NCBI GenBank assembly: GCA_030603665.1
Contig: JAUVXJ010000004.1
Span: 62,001 to 126,000 of the forward strand
Length of the DNA stretch: 64,000 nucleotides
DNA from: Chloroflexota bacterium
Lineage (GTDB): Bacteria > Chloroflexota > Anaerolineae > UBA7937 > B3-Chlor
Reading direction: 5' to 3'
Below, one piece after another: positions 1 to 8,760 of the stretch (its first letter is position 1; each line of letters starts with the position of its first letter). Under the pieces are notes generated by a model, which was not told where the DNA came from, searched no databases, and saw only the letters and a list, made by a program, of their open reading frames with translations. Made by a program: the position numbers and the translations under genes.

Positions 1-543
1 AAGGGTGTGGGCGTGCTGTACGTGAGAGAGGGAACGGAACTACTCTGCAGCCAGACTGGTGGTGGGCACGAATGGGGTTTGCGCTCGGGTACCGAGAACG
101 TGGCCGGTATCGTGGGCCTGGCCACGGCTTTGAAGCTGGCCGAGGAACGGAGAGAGAAAGAGAGCAGGAGGCTGACGGCACTTCGAGATCGCTTGGTAGA
201 AGGTGTGCTTTCATCCATCGATCATTGTTGGCTGTTGGGACATCCGAGCCAGCGGCTGCCCAACAACGCCAACATCGCCTTCGAGTACGTAGAGGGGGAG
301 GGCATACTTCTGGCTCTTGACATGGAGGGCATCGCTGCGTCCAGTGGCTCAGCGTGCTCCACCGGGTCCTCGGACGCGTCCCACGTGGCATTGGCCATGG
401 GAGTGAAACCGGAAGTGGCCCGTGGCGCGATCCGGATGACGCTTGGTCACGAGAACACTGAGGAGGACGTGGATCGCGTCCTGGAGGTATTTCCTGGGAT
501 AGTGCAACGGCTACGAGCTATGTCGCCCCTGTACGAAGCGTGA
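1..543 (+). CDS. Cysteine desulfurase, NifS/IscS type (C-terminal part, cut by window edge)
   Basis: PLP-dependent enzyme that takes sulfur from L-cysteine as an enzyme-bound persulfide and passes it to Fe-S scaffolds. The frame is open from base 1, so the N-terminal half with the PLP lysine lies outside the window. Visible family signatures are the RSGTENV segment and the loop SSGSACSTGSSDASH, whose Cys is the persulfide-forming residue. This is followed by the usual IRMTLGHENTEEDVD helix region. The stop at 541-543 is about 33 bases before the ATG of a NifU-type scaffold, so the pair is almost certainly an operon for Fe-S cluster assembly. The longer active-site loop (SSGSACSTGS) is what NifS/IscS enzymes have and argues against a SufS-type enzyme. 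Which biosynthetic pathway uses its sulfur cannot be told from the sequence. Confidence 0.93.
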   Translation, partial: KGVGVLYVREGTELLCSQTGGGHEWGLRSGTENVAGIVGLATALKLAEERREKESRRLTALRDRLVEGVLSSIDHCWLLGHPSQRLPNNANIAFEYVEGEGILLALDMEGIAASSGSACSTGSSDASHVALAMGVKPEVARGAIRMTLGHENTEEDVDRVLEVFPGIVQRLRAMSPLYEA

Positions 544-576
544 GCGACTTCAGTTTTGGAAGGAGACAACAAGCGC

Positions 577-978
577 ATGTATTCTGAACTGGTCATGCAG
601 CATTTTACTGATCCCCAGAACGTGGGGGTGATCGACGAGCCCGACGGTGTGGGCAAGGTCGGGAACCCCATGTGCGGTGACGTGATGGAGATGTTCATCA
701 AGGTAAAGGAAAACCATATAGAGGACGTCAAATTCCGAACGTTCGGGTGCGGAGCCGCCATCGCTACCAGCAGCATCGCCACGGAAATGATCAAGGGCAA
801 GTCCCTGGATGAGGCGGTCAACCTGTCGAACAAGGCGGTGGCCGACGCGCTAGGGGGGTTGCCCGCGCAGAAGATGCACTGCTCGAACCTGGCCGCGGAC
901 GCCGTTCGCGCCGCTATAGAGGACTACCGGAGCAAGGAAAAGGGCACCAAGAACGAGGGAGAGCAGCGCGAAGAGTAG
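577..978 (+). CDS. Fe-S cluster assembly scaffold, NifU N-terminal/IscU type
   Basis: Small scaffold on which [2Fe-2S] or [4Fe-4S] clusters are built using sulfur from the cysteine desulfurase just upstream. The 133-residue protein carries the three conserved cysteines in context: NPMCGD, FGCGAAIATSS and MHCSNLA. The aspartate after the first Cys is also present. The frame is open upstream to a TTG at 556, but the ATG at 577 is preferred because AAGGAG lies about 11 bases before it and MYSELVMQHF is the usual family N-terminus. There is no C-terminal Nfu or [2Fe-2S] ferredoxin domain, so it resembles stand-alone IscU/NifU-N proteins. The tail (KEKGTKNEGEQREE) is charged and probably disordered. 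It is followed on the opposite strand by the GlcF-like gene, with 18 bases between the two stops. Confidence 0.93.
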   Translation: MYSELVMQHFTDPQNVGVIDEPDGVGKVGNPMCGDVMEMFIKVKENHIEDVKFRTFGCGAAIATSSIATEMIKGKSLDEAVNLSNKAVADALGGLPAQKMHCSNLAADAVRAAIEDYRSKEKGTKNEGEQREE

Positions 979-996
979 CAGGGGGAAGACCCCGGG

Positions 997-2076
997 CTAC
1001 TCGTCCTGCGGGAGCGCCTCGTCCAACAGGTCCCACAGGCTGCGCACGTCAACGAAGACATCGGTCTCGTTGGCCAACCGGCTTGCCCCGCGAAGAAGGG
1101 TGGGTTCGCACGTGGGGCAGACGGTGATGAGATTCTCCACCCCCACGCCCAGGGCATCTCGGATGCGGTTCTTGGCCACCTCCAGCGCCAGATCCGGATC
1201 GGTGTCCGCCACCCCACCGCCACCCCCGCAGCAACTGGAGAACGTACGATTGTGCTCCATCTCCACCAGTTCCACACCCAGGGCGCGGAGGATGTCCCTG
1301 GGCTCGTCGAGGATGCCCAACATGCGACCCAGGTGACATGGGTCGTGGTAGGTGGCCCTCAACTCCAACTGCCCAGGATTCAGTTCCTCCATCCTCTCGG
1401 CCACGGCGACAATGGCGTGCTTGACCTTCAGACCGTACCTCTCCCGTAGGGTGATGGTGCATGTGGGGCAGAGGGTCAGTATCTCCTGATCGGCGTGCTC
1501 GCCATAGGCCTCAGTGAACTTCTCCTGGATGCGCTCGAAGTCGTCCTCGAAGCCAGCGGCTTCGGCGAAATACCCACAGCAGGTCTCTTCAACCACCAGA
1601 GGATCCAGGCCGCACCGCTCCAATACAGAGATGATCGTCCTGGCCTCGACGGGCTTGCTCTGATAGAGGCACCCGAGGTAGAGCGGGGTCGTGCCCTCTC
1701 TTTTCATGGGTACAGGCCGGTCGAAGAGAACACCCTCCTCTACGATCCTGGAAACCTTCTGTTGGTGCTCTGGAGATGAGAGCCCCTCCTGGTTCATACG
1801 CGATCGCAGGCTGGTGATGACCTCTAGATTGTTGAGCGCGCACCGGGCCTGACAGTACCCGCAGAGCAGGCAGCCATCCAGTATTTCCTGCACCTCCTCC
1901 GACGGCTCGATGAGGCCCTCCAGCAGTGCCCTGGCAATCAACATCTTGCCGCGGCTGGTATACGCCTCAAAGCCCTTGACCCGGTATACCGGGCAGTCAG
2001 CCACGCAGAAGCCACACCGACTGCGGTTGCAGGTGTAGATGTCTTCGGCGAGTTGCTCTAGGGCGTTGGTATCCAT
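997..2076 (-). CDS. Fe-S oxidoreductase subunit, GlcF/HdrD-like (CCG domains)
   Basis: Electron-transfer subunit that normally partners a FAD-linked 2-hydroxyacid oxidase. The N-terminus has two ferredoxin-type cysteine clusters (CNRSRCGFCVADCP and CLLCGYCQARC) for [4Fe-4S] centres. Two CCG domains follow (around ETCCGYFAEA and FSSCCGGGGG), as in glycolate oxidase subunit GlcF and heterodisulfide reductase HdrD. At 359 residues the length fits. The frame is open far upstream, but the ATG at 2076 is chosen because it starts MDTNALEQL and has AGGAAAG about 11 bases upstream. It overlaps the end of the GlcD-like gene by 19 bases, which indicates translational coupling. The substrate (glycolate, D-lactate or another hydroxyacid) cannot be assigned from sequence. 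Confidence 0.85.
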   Translation of the reverse strand: MDTNALEQLAEDIYTCNRSRCGFCVADCPVYRVKGFEAYTSRGKMLIARALLEGLIEPSEEVQEILDGCLLCGYCQARCALNNLEVITSLRSRMNQEGLSSPEHQQKVSRIVEEGVLFDRPVPMKREGTTPLYLGCLYQSKPVEARTIISVLERCGLDPLVVEETCCGYFAEAAGFEDDFERIQEKFTEAYGEHADQEILTLCPTCTITLRERYGLKVKHAIVAVAERMEELNPGQLELRATYHDPCHLGRMLGILDEPRDILRALGVELVEMEHNRTFSSCCGGGGGVADTDPDLALEVAKNRIRDALGVGVENLITVCPTCEPTLLRGASRLANETDVFVDVRSLWDLLDEALPQDE

Positions 2077-3524
2077 CGCGATTCGAACTTCTTTCCTGGA
2101 TTGAATATGCCCCCTGGGTCGAACATCTCCTTGATGCGCTTCATGTAGGTGTAACTTGCGCCGTGCTCCAGTTCGTTGAAACCGCCCAGGCGGTCGCCAT
2201 CGCCGATGTAGGAGCTCATCGTGCCTTCCATCTCCACCGCCATGGCACTCATCTCTCTCACGTACCGGTAGAAGTTGGCCACACTCTCCTCGGTGGAATC
2301 GTCCACGAAGACCGCAAAGCTGATGCTGGCGGTGGGCTTGTTGGGCGACTCGTTGTATACGGTCATGCCCAGGACGTCCTGCTCCCACCTGGACGAGATG
2401 TCGAGGAACCCCTGGTACGCCTCCTGCACTCGCCCGATGGGCAGCCCGATGTCGGCGGCCCCGAACTTCTTCTGTCGTTGGCTGTCGGGCCACTTCTGGC
2501 GGAAGGGGAGGAAGTCCAGACTATGCTTGGACGCCCACCAGCCATCCACCATCTCCTGCTCCTTGACGCCCTCGGCAGCGAACTCGTCCAGCAGGATGCG
2601 GGTAGCCTTCTCCAGGCTGAACTTCACCACCTCCTCGTCGCCGGCGAACGAGAGGAACAGTATGGCCTCGGCCCAATCGGGGATCTCGGGCTCCTTCTGG
2701 TACTTCTCCCGATAGGCGTGGGTGTAGAAGCGCAGCCTCCTCCGGCAATTGAGGTGGGCGCTCTCCACGCCCAGGCCGCTGGCCAGCATGCGCTCCAGCG
2801 CCCTGATCCCGTCCTCCAGACTGCGACAGACGAAGCCTCTCACCAGTCTGGTCTCTGGCATGGGGAACACCCGCAGCGTGGCCTCGGTGACCACGCCCAG
2901 AGTGCCCTCGGAACCTACGATGAGATCCAGCAGTTTGTATCCCGTAGAGGTGAAGGCGGCTTTGCGCCGCCCGAAACGCACCGCCTCTCCCTCTCCGGTG
3001 ACCATCACCACGTTGCTCAACACGTCGAGGATCTTGCCGTACCGCAGGCCGAAAGTGGAGTCGTTGTCGCAGCCGATGGAGGCCCCGATGGTGCAGGCCC
3101 GCTTGCTCTCTGGCTGGTGAGGGAACCACCGGCCGTGACGCGCCAGTTCCTCGTTCAGGTCCCAGATGGTGATCCCGGCCTGGACGGTGACCATCATGTT
3201 GGCCTCATCCAGCTCCAGCACCTGGTTGAGGCTCTTGGTCTCGATAGCGATGCCGCCCTTCCAAGCGGCCACGCCCCCGGCCATGCCCGTGCCGCCGGCG
3301 AAGGGGACCACGGGGATGCGGTGGCGGTAGGCTATCTTCACGATCTCCACCACTTCATCCGTCGTCTTGGGCAGGACCACGATGTCGGGCAGGTCTACGT
3401 GGGATCTGTGGCGGGGGCTCCAATCTCGGCTGTAGCCAATGCGGTGACTCAGGTCCGGCGTGGCCCGGTCGCCGAGCGTCGCCTGCAGTTCCTCGAGAGC
3501 TTCGTCAAGTATCTCCTGATCCAT
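2058..3524 (-). CDS. FAD-linked oxidase, GlcD/D-lactate dehydrogenase family
   Basis: Flavoprotein that oxidises a 2-hydroxyacid to the 2-oxoacid and hands electrons to the co-transcribed Fe-S subunit. The N-terminal half has the PCMH-type FAD-binding fold (VVPFAGGTGMAGG, IGASIGCDNDSTFGLRYG, GSEGTLGVVTEATLRV). The C-terminal half is the FAD-oxidase C domain, ending near DPGGIFNPGKKF, a family hallmark. The 488-residue length is typical. The ATG at 3524 has GAGGGA upstream, and a strong promoter lies 44 bases before it. It is the first gene of a two-gene operon with the GlcF-like gene. Candidate substrates are glycolate, D-lactate or 2-hydroxyglutarate. The family is clear but the substrate is not. 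Confidence 0.88.
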   Translation of the reverse strand: MDQEILDEALEELQATLGDRATPDLSHRIGYSRDWSPRHRSHVDLPDIVVLPKTTDEVVEIVKIAYRHRIPVVPFAGGTGMAGGVAAWKGGIAIETKSLNQVLELDEANMMVTVQAGITIWDLNEELARHGRWFPHQPESKRACTIGASIGCDNDSTFGLRYGKILDVLSNVVMVTGEGEAVRFGRRKAAFTSTGYKLLDLIVGSEGTLGVVTEATLRVFPMPETRLVRGFVCRSLEDGIRALERMLASGLGVESAHLNCRRRLRFYTHAYREKYQKEPEIPDWAEAILFLSFAGDEEVVKFSLEKATRILLDEFAAEGVKEQEMVDGWWASKHSLDFLPFRQKWPDSQRQKKFGAADIGLPIGRVQEAYQGFLDISSRWEQDVLGMTVYNESPNKPTASISFAVFVDDSTEESVANFYRYVREMSAMAVEMEGTMSSYIGDGDRLGGFNELEHGASYTYMKRIKEMFDPGGIFNPGKKFESRWIPTP

Positions 3525-3567
3525 GATGCTTCCCTCGTGTTGGCAGAGGCAGTCGCACAGGGATCAT

Positions 3568-3596
3568 ATTATACGACCATTGGGGGTTGGCGTCAA
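3568..3596 (-). promoter_or_regulatory. Sigma-70-type promoter of the glcD-glcF-like operon
   Basis: On the minus strand: TTGACG (3596-3591), a 17-base spacer, then TATAAT (3573-3568), 44 bases before the GlcD-like start codon. The match to the sigma-70 consensus is 11 of 12 bases. Confidence 0.75.
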
Positions 3597-3689
3597 GTCC
3601 GGGGGTGTAGCGAAGGCGGTGGGTGCTTGTCGGCGGAAGGTCGCGAGAGGTGGTGCCGGCAAGTTGATGTCGTGGCTCAGCTACGGTGC

Positions 3690-3975
3690 TGCATAGTCGC
3701 CCTCTCCAGATGTGTGCTACAATCCTCAATCGGTTGAGGCCAACATGGATAACACCATGGCTGTACCGAACCCAGCACGGCGCGGGACTGCGGAAGCCAC
3801 GATGGATCTATCCTCGCTATGGCTGGGACTGGCAGCAGAAAGATTGGAGTGTTCGCCCCTCGTCTCGCCAACTTGATGATGAAGAGACGCGGAACCTGCA
3901 TATGCGGCGTAATGCCGTGACCATCACCAACAAGGCTGCCAGGGAGTTGAAGGAGCGCTTCAGACTAGAGAAGGT
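3690..3975 (+). pseudogene. Decayed copy of the promoter and 5' end of pcrA
   Basis: This stretch runs almost collinear with 5373-5660, the promoter and first ~75 codons of the intact helicase gene. Shared landmarks are GCATAG, a TACAAT -10 (3718-3723 and 5402-5407), GAGGCCAACATGGA at the start codon, GAACCCAGCACGG versus GAACCCAGCACAG, and the GCTGCCAGGGAG block with its flanks (3914-3965 versus 5597-5648). The distance from the -10 region to the GCCGTGACC landmark is 195 bases here and 194 in pcrA, so the frame is shifted by +1. The region of the Walker A lysine is unrecognisable. It is a relic of a partial duplication and ends at the start of the DUF917 gene. Confidence 0.75.
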
Positions 3976-3984
3976 GACAGAGAT

Positions 3985-5112
3985 ATGGATAGGATGGGAC
4001 TTGGGACTGCACAAGACATCGAAGACTTCACCAGGGGTACCGACTTCTTCAGCGCCAACGGGGGAGGCGTTCCTGATGAGACTCTAGCGTTGCTGAAGGA
4101 CGACCTGAATCGCGGCCTGGAGCTCACGTGGGGCAGGCTGGAAGACCTTGCCAACGACGATCGTGTCGTGTGTACGTTCTTCTCCGGGTCCATCGGCCCC
4201 GACAGTCTTGATCCGTCACGGATGGAACGCCAGATGGGCCTCGAACGTAAGATCGAACGGCCGCTGGTTGCGGCTGTGCGAGAGCTGGAGGACTTCACTG
4301 GGAAGAAGTTCGATGCTATGATCTCGGTGGAGATAGGTGGCACCAACACCGGGCTGAGTTTCGATGCCGCCGCCAATCTGGGTTTGCGGATGGTGGACGC
4401 CGACTATGCAGGACGCGCGATCCCGGAGGCTGACTGCATTACTCCCAACATGTTCGGGAAACCCGTTTGGCCCATGGTCTGCGTCGACTACTATGGGGAT
4501 GTGACCTACCTCAAGGACGCGCAACACAATAAGATGGCGGAACGTCTGGGCAAGTTCATCGCTTCCGCGTCGTTCGGCAGTGTCGGCTGTGCTGGTATTG
4601 TCCTGAGTGGCAGGGAGGTGAAGGACATCGCTGTGCCCGGCACGCTTTCTGAGTGCCTCTCTATCGGCCGGACGATTCGTGAGGCGGCGGAGAAGGGTCT
4701 GGATCCGGTACAGGCGGTGGTGGACGAATTGGTTCAGGCCTGGGTCCTCTTTCGGGGCACCATTGTCGTCAGGGAATGGGAGGACCGGGAAGGATACATG
4801 TGGGGCGAGCACGAGATCGAGGGAACAGATGCCTTCTGGGGCCAGCACTTGAGACTCTGGTTCAAGAACGAAAACCACATGAGCTGGCTGAATGGAAAGC
4901 CTTATGTTGCCAGTCCAGACCTCTTGGAGGTGGTGGACCCGCAAACGGGTGAACCCTTGTCGAACACGCACATGGAGAAGGGACAACAAGTGGCCGTGAT
5001 TGGAGTCCGCCGCCGACCTCAGTATGACAACGAGAGGGGACTGGAAGTGCTCGGGCCCCGGCATTGGGGGTTCGATGTAGACTTCACGCCCATAGAGATG
5101 CTCTTCGATTGA
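3985..5112 (+). CDS. DUF917 family protein (S-methyl-thiohydantoin desulfurase-like)
   Basis: 375-residue protein of the DUF917 family, often annotated as hydantoinase/oxoprolinase-related or S-methyl thiohydantoin desulfurase. Family features are the N-terminal DIEDFTRGTDFFSANGGG segment (a variant of the usual glycine-rich opening), SVEIGGTNTG, MVDADYAGRAIPEADC and ITPNMFGKPVWP. The C-terminal part (FKNENHMSW, SPDLLEVVDPQTGEPL) is also typical. The ATG at 3985 has GAAGGTGA about 10 bases upstream. A second ATG at 3994 is possible. The gene begins right at the edge of the pcrA relic, so its own promoter may have been replaced when that segment moved in. True substrate unknown. Confidence 0.75.
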   Translation: MDRMGLGTAQDIEDFTRGTDFFSANGGGVPDETLALLKDDLNRGLELTWGRLEDLANDDRVVCTFFSGSIGPDSLDPSRMERQMGLERKIERPLVAAVRELEDFTGKKFDAMISVEIGGTNTGLSFDAAANLGLRMVDADYAGRAIPEADCITPNMFGKPVWPMVCVDYYGDVTYLKDAQHNKMAERLGKFIASASFGSVGCAGIVLSGREVKDIAVPGTLSECLSIGRTIREAAEKGLDPVQAVVDELVQAWVLFRGTIVVREWEDREGYMWGEHEIEGTDAFWGQHLRLWFKNENHMSWLNGKPYVASPDLLEVVDPQTGEPLSNTHMEKGQQVAVIGVRRRPQYDNERGLEVLGPRHWGFDVDFTPIEMLFD

Positions 5113-5428
5113 GGCCTCAGCCACCAGAAGGTCCGCATTGACCTAGGTCATCCCAGCTCTTTGACACCCCGACCTACGCCAGTCTGCCAGAACCTGCTGA
5201 GGGGTCCCGTTGTCCATCATGCTCCCCCGTCTCGACAGAGGCGATGGCACAAGGTCCACGCTAGATGATGGTGGGTCCCTGGCGCCAAGCAGCGCACAGG
5301 ATTGAGAGGTGCGGGTCTGCCACCACCGAACGGGGCCTGGAGCTGTCAGAGAGTGGCAGCTAGGAGCGTGCGCCGCATAGACGGTCTCCTCGAAGGTGTG
5401 TTACAATCTCCAGGTGATCGAGGCCAAC
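5113..5428 (+). other. Non-coding gap between the DUF917 gene and pcrA
   Basis: 316 bases without a convincing gene. The last ~90 bases hold the pcrA promoter region. Part of the sequence from about 5340 resembles 3660-3700, so the ancestral duplication probably included upstream non-coding DNA. Nothing else is recognised. Confidence 0.5.
5378..5407 (+). promoter_or_regulatory. Probable pcrA promoter
   Basis: TAGACG (5378-5383), an 18-base spacer and TACAAT (5402-5407), 21 bases before the start codon. The -35 is weak (4 of 6), but the same arrangement is preserved in the upstream relic, which supports the placement. Confidence 0.5.
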
Positions 5429-7558
5429 ATGGACGACATCTTAGCAGTACTGAACCCAGCACAGCGGGAGGCTGTGGAAGCCCCCGATGGGCACGTTCTC
5501 GTAGTGGCCGGGCCTGGTAGCGGCAAGACCCGGGTCCTTACTCATCGTGTGGGCTACTTGACCGAGCGCAGTGGGATCTCCCCCTACCGCATCATGGCCG
5601 TGACCTTTACCAACAGGGCTGCCAGGGAGATGAAGGAGCGCCTTCACGGGCTCCTGGGCTATCAGATCCTGCGAGAGATAACCATAGGTACTTTCCACGC
5701 CATCTGCGTTCGTATCCTGCGCCGTGAGGCCGATCATCTGCCCTACGACCGGGACTTCGCTATCTACGATCAGGGCGATCAGGTCAGCCTGATTCGCCAG
5801 TGCCTCAGAGAGCTGAACCTGGACGACAGCGATTTCAGCCCTCGGTCCATTCAGAATTCGATCTCGCGTGCCAAGAGCCAGATGATCGGACCAACGGAGT
5901 ATGTGCCCGCGCGCTATGAGCACGAGGCGGTTGCCCGAGTCTATAGGCGGTATCAGCGCCTGCTGCTGGAGAACAACGCCCTGGATTTCGACGACTTGTT
6001 GATGGTCACCGTGCAACTCCTGCGGGGCAACAAGGAGGTGCTCGACAAGTACCAGAGGCAGTACCAGCACATCCTCGTGGACGAGTTCCAGGACACCAAC
6101 GTCTCTCAGTATGCCATTCTGAAGCTACTGGCAGGCGGCCATGGCAACCTCTTCGTCGTCGGAGATGAGGATCAGAGCATCTACGCCTGGCGGGGTGCGG
6201 ACTTCCGCAACGTGGAGCGCTTCCGGGGGGACTACAAGGATGTGAAGGTGATTCTGCTCGAGCAGAACTACCGGTCTACTCAGACCATCCTGGATGCGGC
6301 GCACAACGTCATCTCTCGCAATGTGCAGCGTGTGCCCAAGAAGTTGTGGACGGAGAACGACCCCGGATCCCCCGTGACCTCCCTGGAGGCATACGACGAG
6401 CAGGAGGAAGCGCAGTATGTGCTGGACGAGATTGAGCGCCTGATCGCGGAGGACGGGTATTCATCGGGGAACCTGGCCGTGATGTATCGCACCAATGCAC
6501 AGTCGAGAGCGTTGGAGGAGGTCTTTGTCCGGGGCGGAGTTCCCTACAAGCTGGTGGGGGCAACGCGATTCTATGAGCGGCGCGAGATCAAAGACGCTTT
6601 GGCCTACCTGCGCGTCATTCACAACCCCCGCGATGGTGTCAGCCTGAGGCGCATCATCAACGTCCCCCGCCGCTCCATTGGACGCAAGACCATAGACCAG
6701 CTTGAACTGTGGGCCGAGAGCCAGGGAGTGTCTCTGTTCGAGGCCATGCAGATGCTGCGCCAACACGAGGACGCCCCGGTAGGGGGCAGGGGACGGACGA
6801 GTCTACTCGGTTTCCTCGAGTTGCTGGAGGAACTCATCGCGGTGCGGCGAGAACTTGGTGTGCTGGAGCTGCTCGATCTGGTTCTCGACTTGACCGGCTA
6901 TGGGTCCTACGTCCGCGATGGCAGCGATGAGGGGGAGGAGCGCTGGGAGAACATCAACGAGTTGCGGGGCGTTGCCAGGGAGTATTCCTCGCTGCCGCTG
7001 GAGGAGAGCCTGACCACTTTCCTGGAGGAGGTGGCCCTGGTCTCGGAGGTGGACAACCTGGAGGAACAGGCTCAGGCTCCGTGCCTGCTGACTCTGCACA
7101 TGGCAAAGGGCTTGGAGTTTCCCGTGGTGTTCATCGTGGGGCTTGAGGAGGGCGTGTTGCCCCACCAACGGTCCATGGAGACGCCGGAGGAGCTGGAGGA
7201 GGAGAGACGCCTTTTCTATGTGGGAATCACCAGGGCCAAGGATCGCCTATTTCTCTTGCACACTTTTCGCCGGGCGCTTTTCGGGCGAGATGAGCTCAGC
7301 GAGCCGTCGCGCTTCCTGGCTGACATCCCGTCAGAGCTACTCCAGGGCCAGGAGTTGGGAGAGCCGCCTTCATTGCCGACCGCGGCCAGCGACACCACTC
7401 GGTTCCAGGATGGGGACCGTGTACGACATCCCCAGTTCGGCAAGGGGGTGGTGCTCAACAGTAAGGCTCTGGGCGACGATGAGGAGGTGACGGTGATCTT
7501 TCGGAGCGTTGGGATCAAACGTTGCCTGGTCGGGCTCGCCGGCATGGAGAAGGCGTGA
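5429..7558 (+). CDS. pcrA: ATP-dependent DNA helicase PcrA/UvrD (SF1A)
   Basis: 3'-5' DNA helicase for nucleotide-excision and mismatch repair, replication restart and removal of RecA filaments. The 709-residue protein has all SF1A motifs: Q-motif region NPAQREAV, Walker A AGPGSGKT (residues ~29-36), VDEFQDTN (motif II), GDEDQSIYAWRGAD (III), EQNYRST (IV), HMAKGLEFPVVFI (V) and YVGITRAKDRL (VI). A C-terminal Tudor-like tail (VRHPQFGKGVVLN) is the usual PcrA RNA-polymerase-contact module. The ATG at 5429 is chosen because it begins MDDILAVLNPAQREA, the normal N-terminus. The frame stays open to 5396, but no family sequence lies there. There is no good Shine-Dalgarno. The leader is only about 15 bases long. 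Confidence 0.95.
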   Translation: MDDILAVLNPAQREAVEAPDGHVLVVAGPGSGKTRVLTHRVGYLTERSGISPYRIMAVTFTNRAAREMKERLHGLLGYQILREITIGTFHAICVRILRREADHLPYDRDFAIYDQGDQVSLIRQCLRELNLDDSDFSPRSIQNSISRAKSQMIGPTEYVPARYEHEAVARVYRRYQRLLLENNALDFDDLLMVTVQLLRGNKEVLDKYQRQYQHILVDEFQDTNVSQYAILKLLAGGHGNLFVVGDEDQSIYAWRGADFRNVERFRGDYKDVKVILLEQNYRSTQTILDAAHNVISRNVQRVPKKLWTENDPGSPVTSLEAYDEQEEAQYVLDEIERLIAEDGYSSGNLAVMYRTNAQSRALEEVFVRGGVPYKLVGATRFYERREIKDALAYLRVIHNPRDGVSLRRIINVPRRSIGRKTIDQLELWAESQGVSLFEAMQMLRQHEDAPVGGRGRTSLLGFLELLEELIAVRRELGVLELLDLVLDLTGYGSYVRDGSDEGEERWENINELRGVAREYSSLPLEESLTTFLEEVALVSEVDNLEEQAQAPCLLTLHMAKGLEFPVVFIVGLEEGVLPHQRSMETPEELEEERRLFYVGITRAKDRLFLLHTFRRALFGRDELSEPSRFLADIPSELLQGQELGEPPSLPTAASDTTRFQDGDRVRHPQFGKGVVLNSKALGDDEEVTVIFRSVGIKRCLVGLAGMEKA

Positions 7559-7570
7559 AGGCGTCTGACG

Positions 7571-7589
7571 GACAGGCACTCAGCCTGTC
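7571..7589. terminator. Hairpin between convergent pcrA and degV genes
   Basis: Perfect 7-bp stem GACAGGC/GCCTGTC with a 5-base loop in the 46-base gap between convergent genes. No clear U-tract follows, so its action as a terminator for either gene is an inference. Confidence 0.4.
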
Positions 7590-7604
7590 TACACAGATGG
7601 AGGT

Positions 7605-8537
7605 TCAGCCCAGGCTGTACAAGGAAGGCGACCGGGACAGGAAGCCAAGGCGACCGCCTTCTTGACGGGAGTCGGCGGGGGCATCTTTGCCTGTCTCTTC
7701 GGCATAGAATGCCAGGCCGAGAACCCCCGGGCCCGTGTGGGCTCCCATCACCGGCGTGAACTCCGTGATGTAGAACTCCACACAGTTGAAGCGGGATTGG
7801 ATTTCCCCGGAAATGCGCTCCGCTTCCGAGAGAGCATCGCCGTGGAACACGGAGGCGTGGAGGGGACGCTCTCCCACGTGTTGCCACATCATGTCCATCA
7901 TCTTCTCGACAGCCGTGCGCCTGGTCCTGACCACGCTCACCACCCTGACTCTTCCGTTCTCCAGGTTCAAGATGGGGTTGATCCTGAGTTTGGATCCAAG
8001 GAGTGTGGCTGCCTCGCCGATGCGACCACCGCGGTGCAGATGTTTGAGATCATCCAGGGTGGCGTAGAAGTGAACCCTGGGCATCATGGACTCGGCGGCA
8101 GCGGCCACTTCTTCCAGGCCTACCCCGGCCTCGGCTACCTTCGCAGCAGCCAGGACGACGAAACCTTGAGCGATGGTGGCCAGGCCGGAGTCTATCACGA
8201 TCACAGGCACCGACGCTGCCTCACGAGCCGCCGTCTTGGCCACACTGACAACCCCAGTCAACTCTGAGGGGATGTGGATGGAGACGATGCCCTCCGCCGT
8301 CTCGCTGAGGCGGGCGTACGTCCGGACGAAATCTGCCAGCGAAGGCTGCGACGTTGTGGGGTAGCCCTTGTTCTCACCGAAGAGGCGGTAGAACTCGGCT
8401 GGTGTCAAGTCAACTCCATCCATGTAGTCGCTGCCATCCCAGAGCACGTGGAACGGCACTACGTGGATGTCGTATCTCTCCACGAGCTCCGCTGGTACGC
8501 AGGCTACACTGTCGGTGACCACGGCGATCTTGCCCAT
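7605..8537 (-). CDS. DegV family protein (fatty-acid binding)
   Basis: 310-residue member of the DegV family. These proteins bind a long-chain fatty acid, and in some Firmicutes they act as FakB subunits presenting it to a FakA kinase. Typical features are the N-terminal IAVVTDSVACVPAELVERYDI, the central PTTSQPSLADF motif that lines the fatty-acid carboxylate pocket, and HTGPGVLGLAF near the C-terminus. The last ~25 residues (from KDAPADSRQEGG) extend past the usual family end and may be disordered. The ATG at 8537 is the natural start, with AAGG about 10 bases upstream. No fakA is nearby, so a role in fatty-acid activation is only family knowledge. Confidence 0.88.
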   Translation of the reverse strand: MGKIAVVTDSVACVPAELVERYDIHVVPFHVLWDGSDYMDGVDLTPAEFYRLFGENKGYPTTSQPSLADFVRTYARLSETAEGIVSIHIPSELTGVVSVAKTAAREAASVPVIVIDSGLATIAQGFVVLAAAKVAEAGVGLEEVAAAAESMMPRVHFYATLDDLKHLHRGGRIGEAATLLGSKLRINPILNLENGRVRVVSVVRTRRTAVEKMMDMMWQHVGERPLHASVFHGDALSEAERISGEIQSRFNCVEFYITEFTPVMGAHTGPGVLGLAFYAEETGKDAPADSRQEGGRLGFLSRSPSLYSLG

Positions 8538-8760
8538 GGCTGCTAACCTTGCCTATGGTCAAATCTCAAAGGATCCCGATTACCTTTCCTCATGCGGCCC
8601 GAGTGAGGGCCAGGACCGCAGGCTCAAGATGAGCCACGAGACCCATTCCCTCGGGGCTAAATAGCGGCTTGCTTCGCTCGTCGCGTCATGATATGCGTTC
8701 TTAAGCATCGTGCGGCCCACTCAACACTCTCAGCTGCGTATATACACGAAGGCCAGCGAT

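Noticed and set aside
2163..3737. A 524-codon open frame on the plus strand across the GlcD-like gene
   Set aside because: It is antisense to a clear FAD-oxidase gene. Its composition (His/Leu/Gly rich) is what GC-rich antisense frames give, and no family motif is seen.
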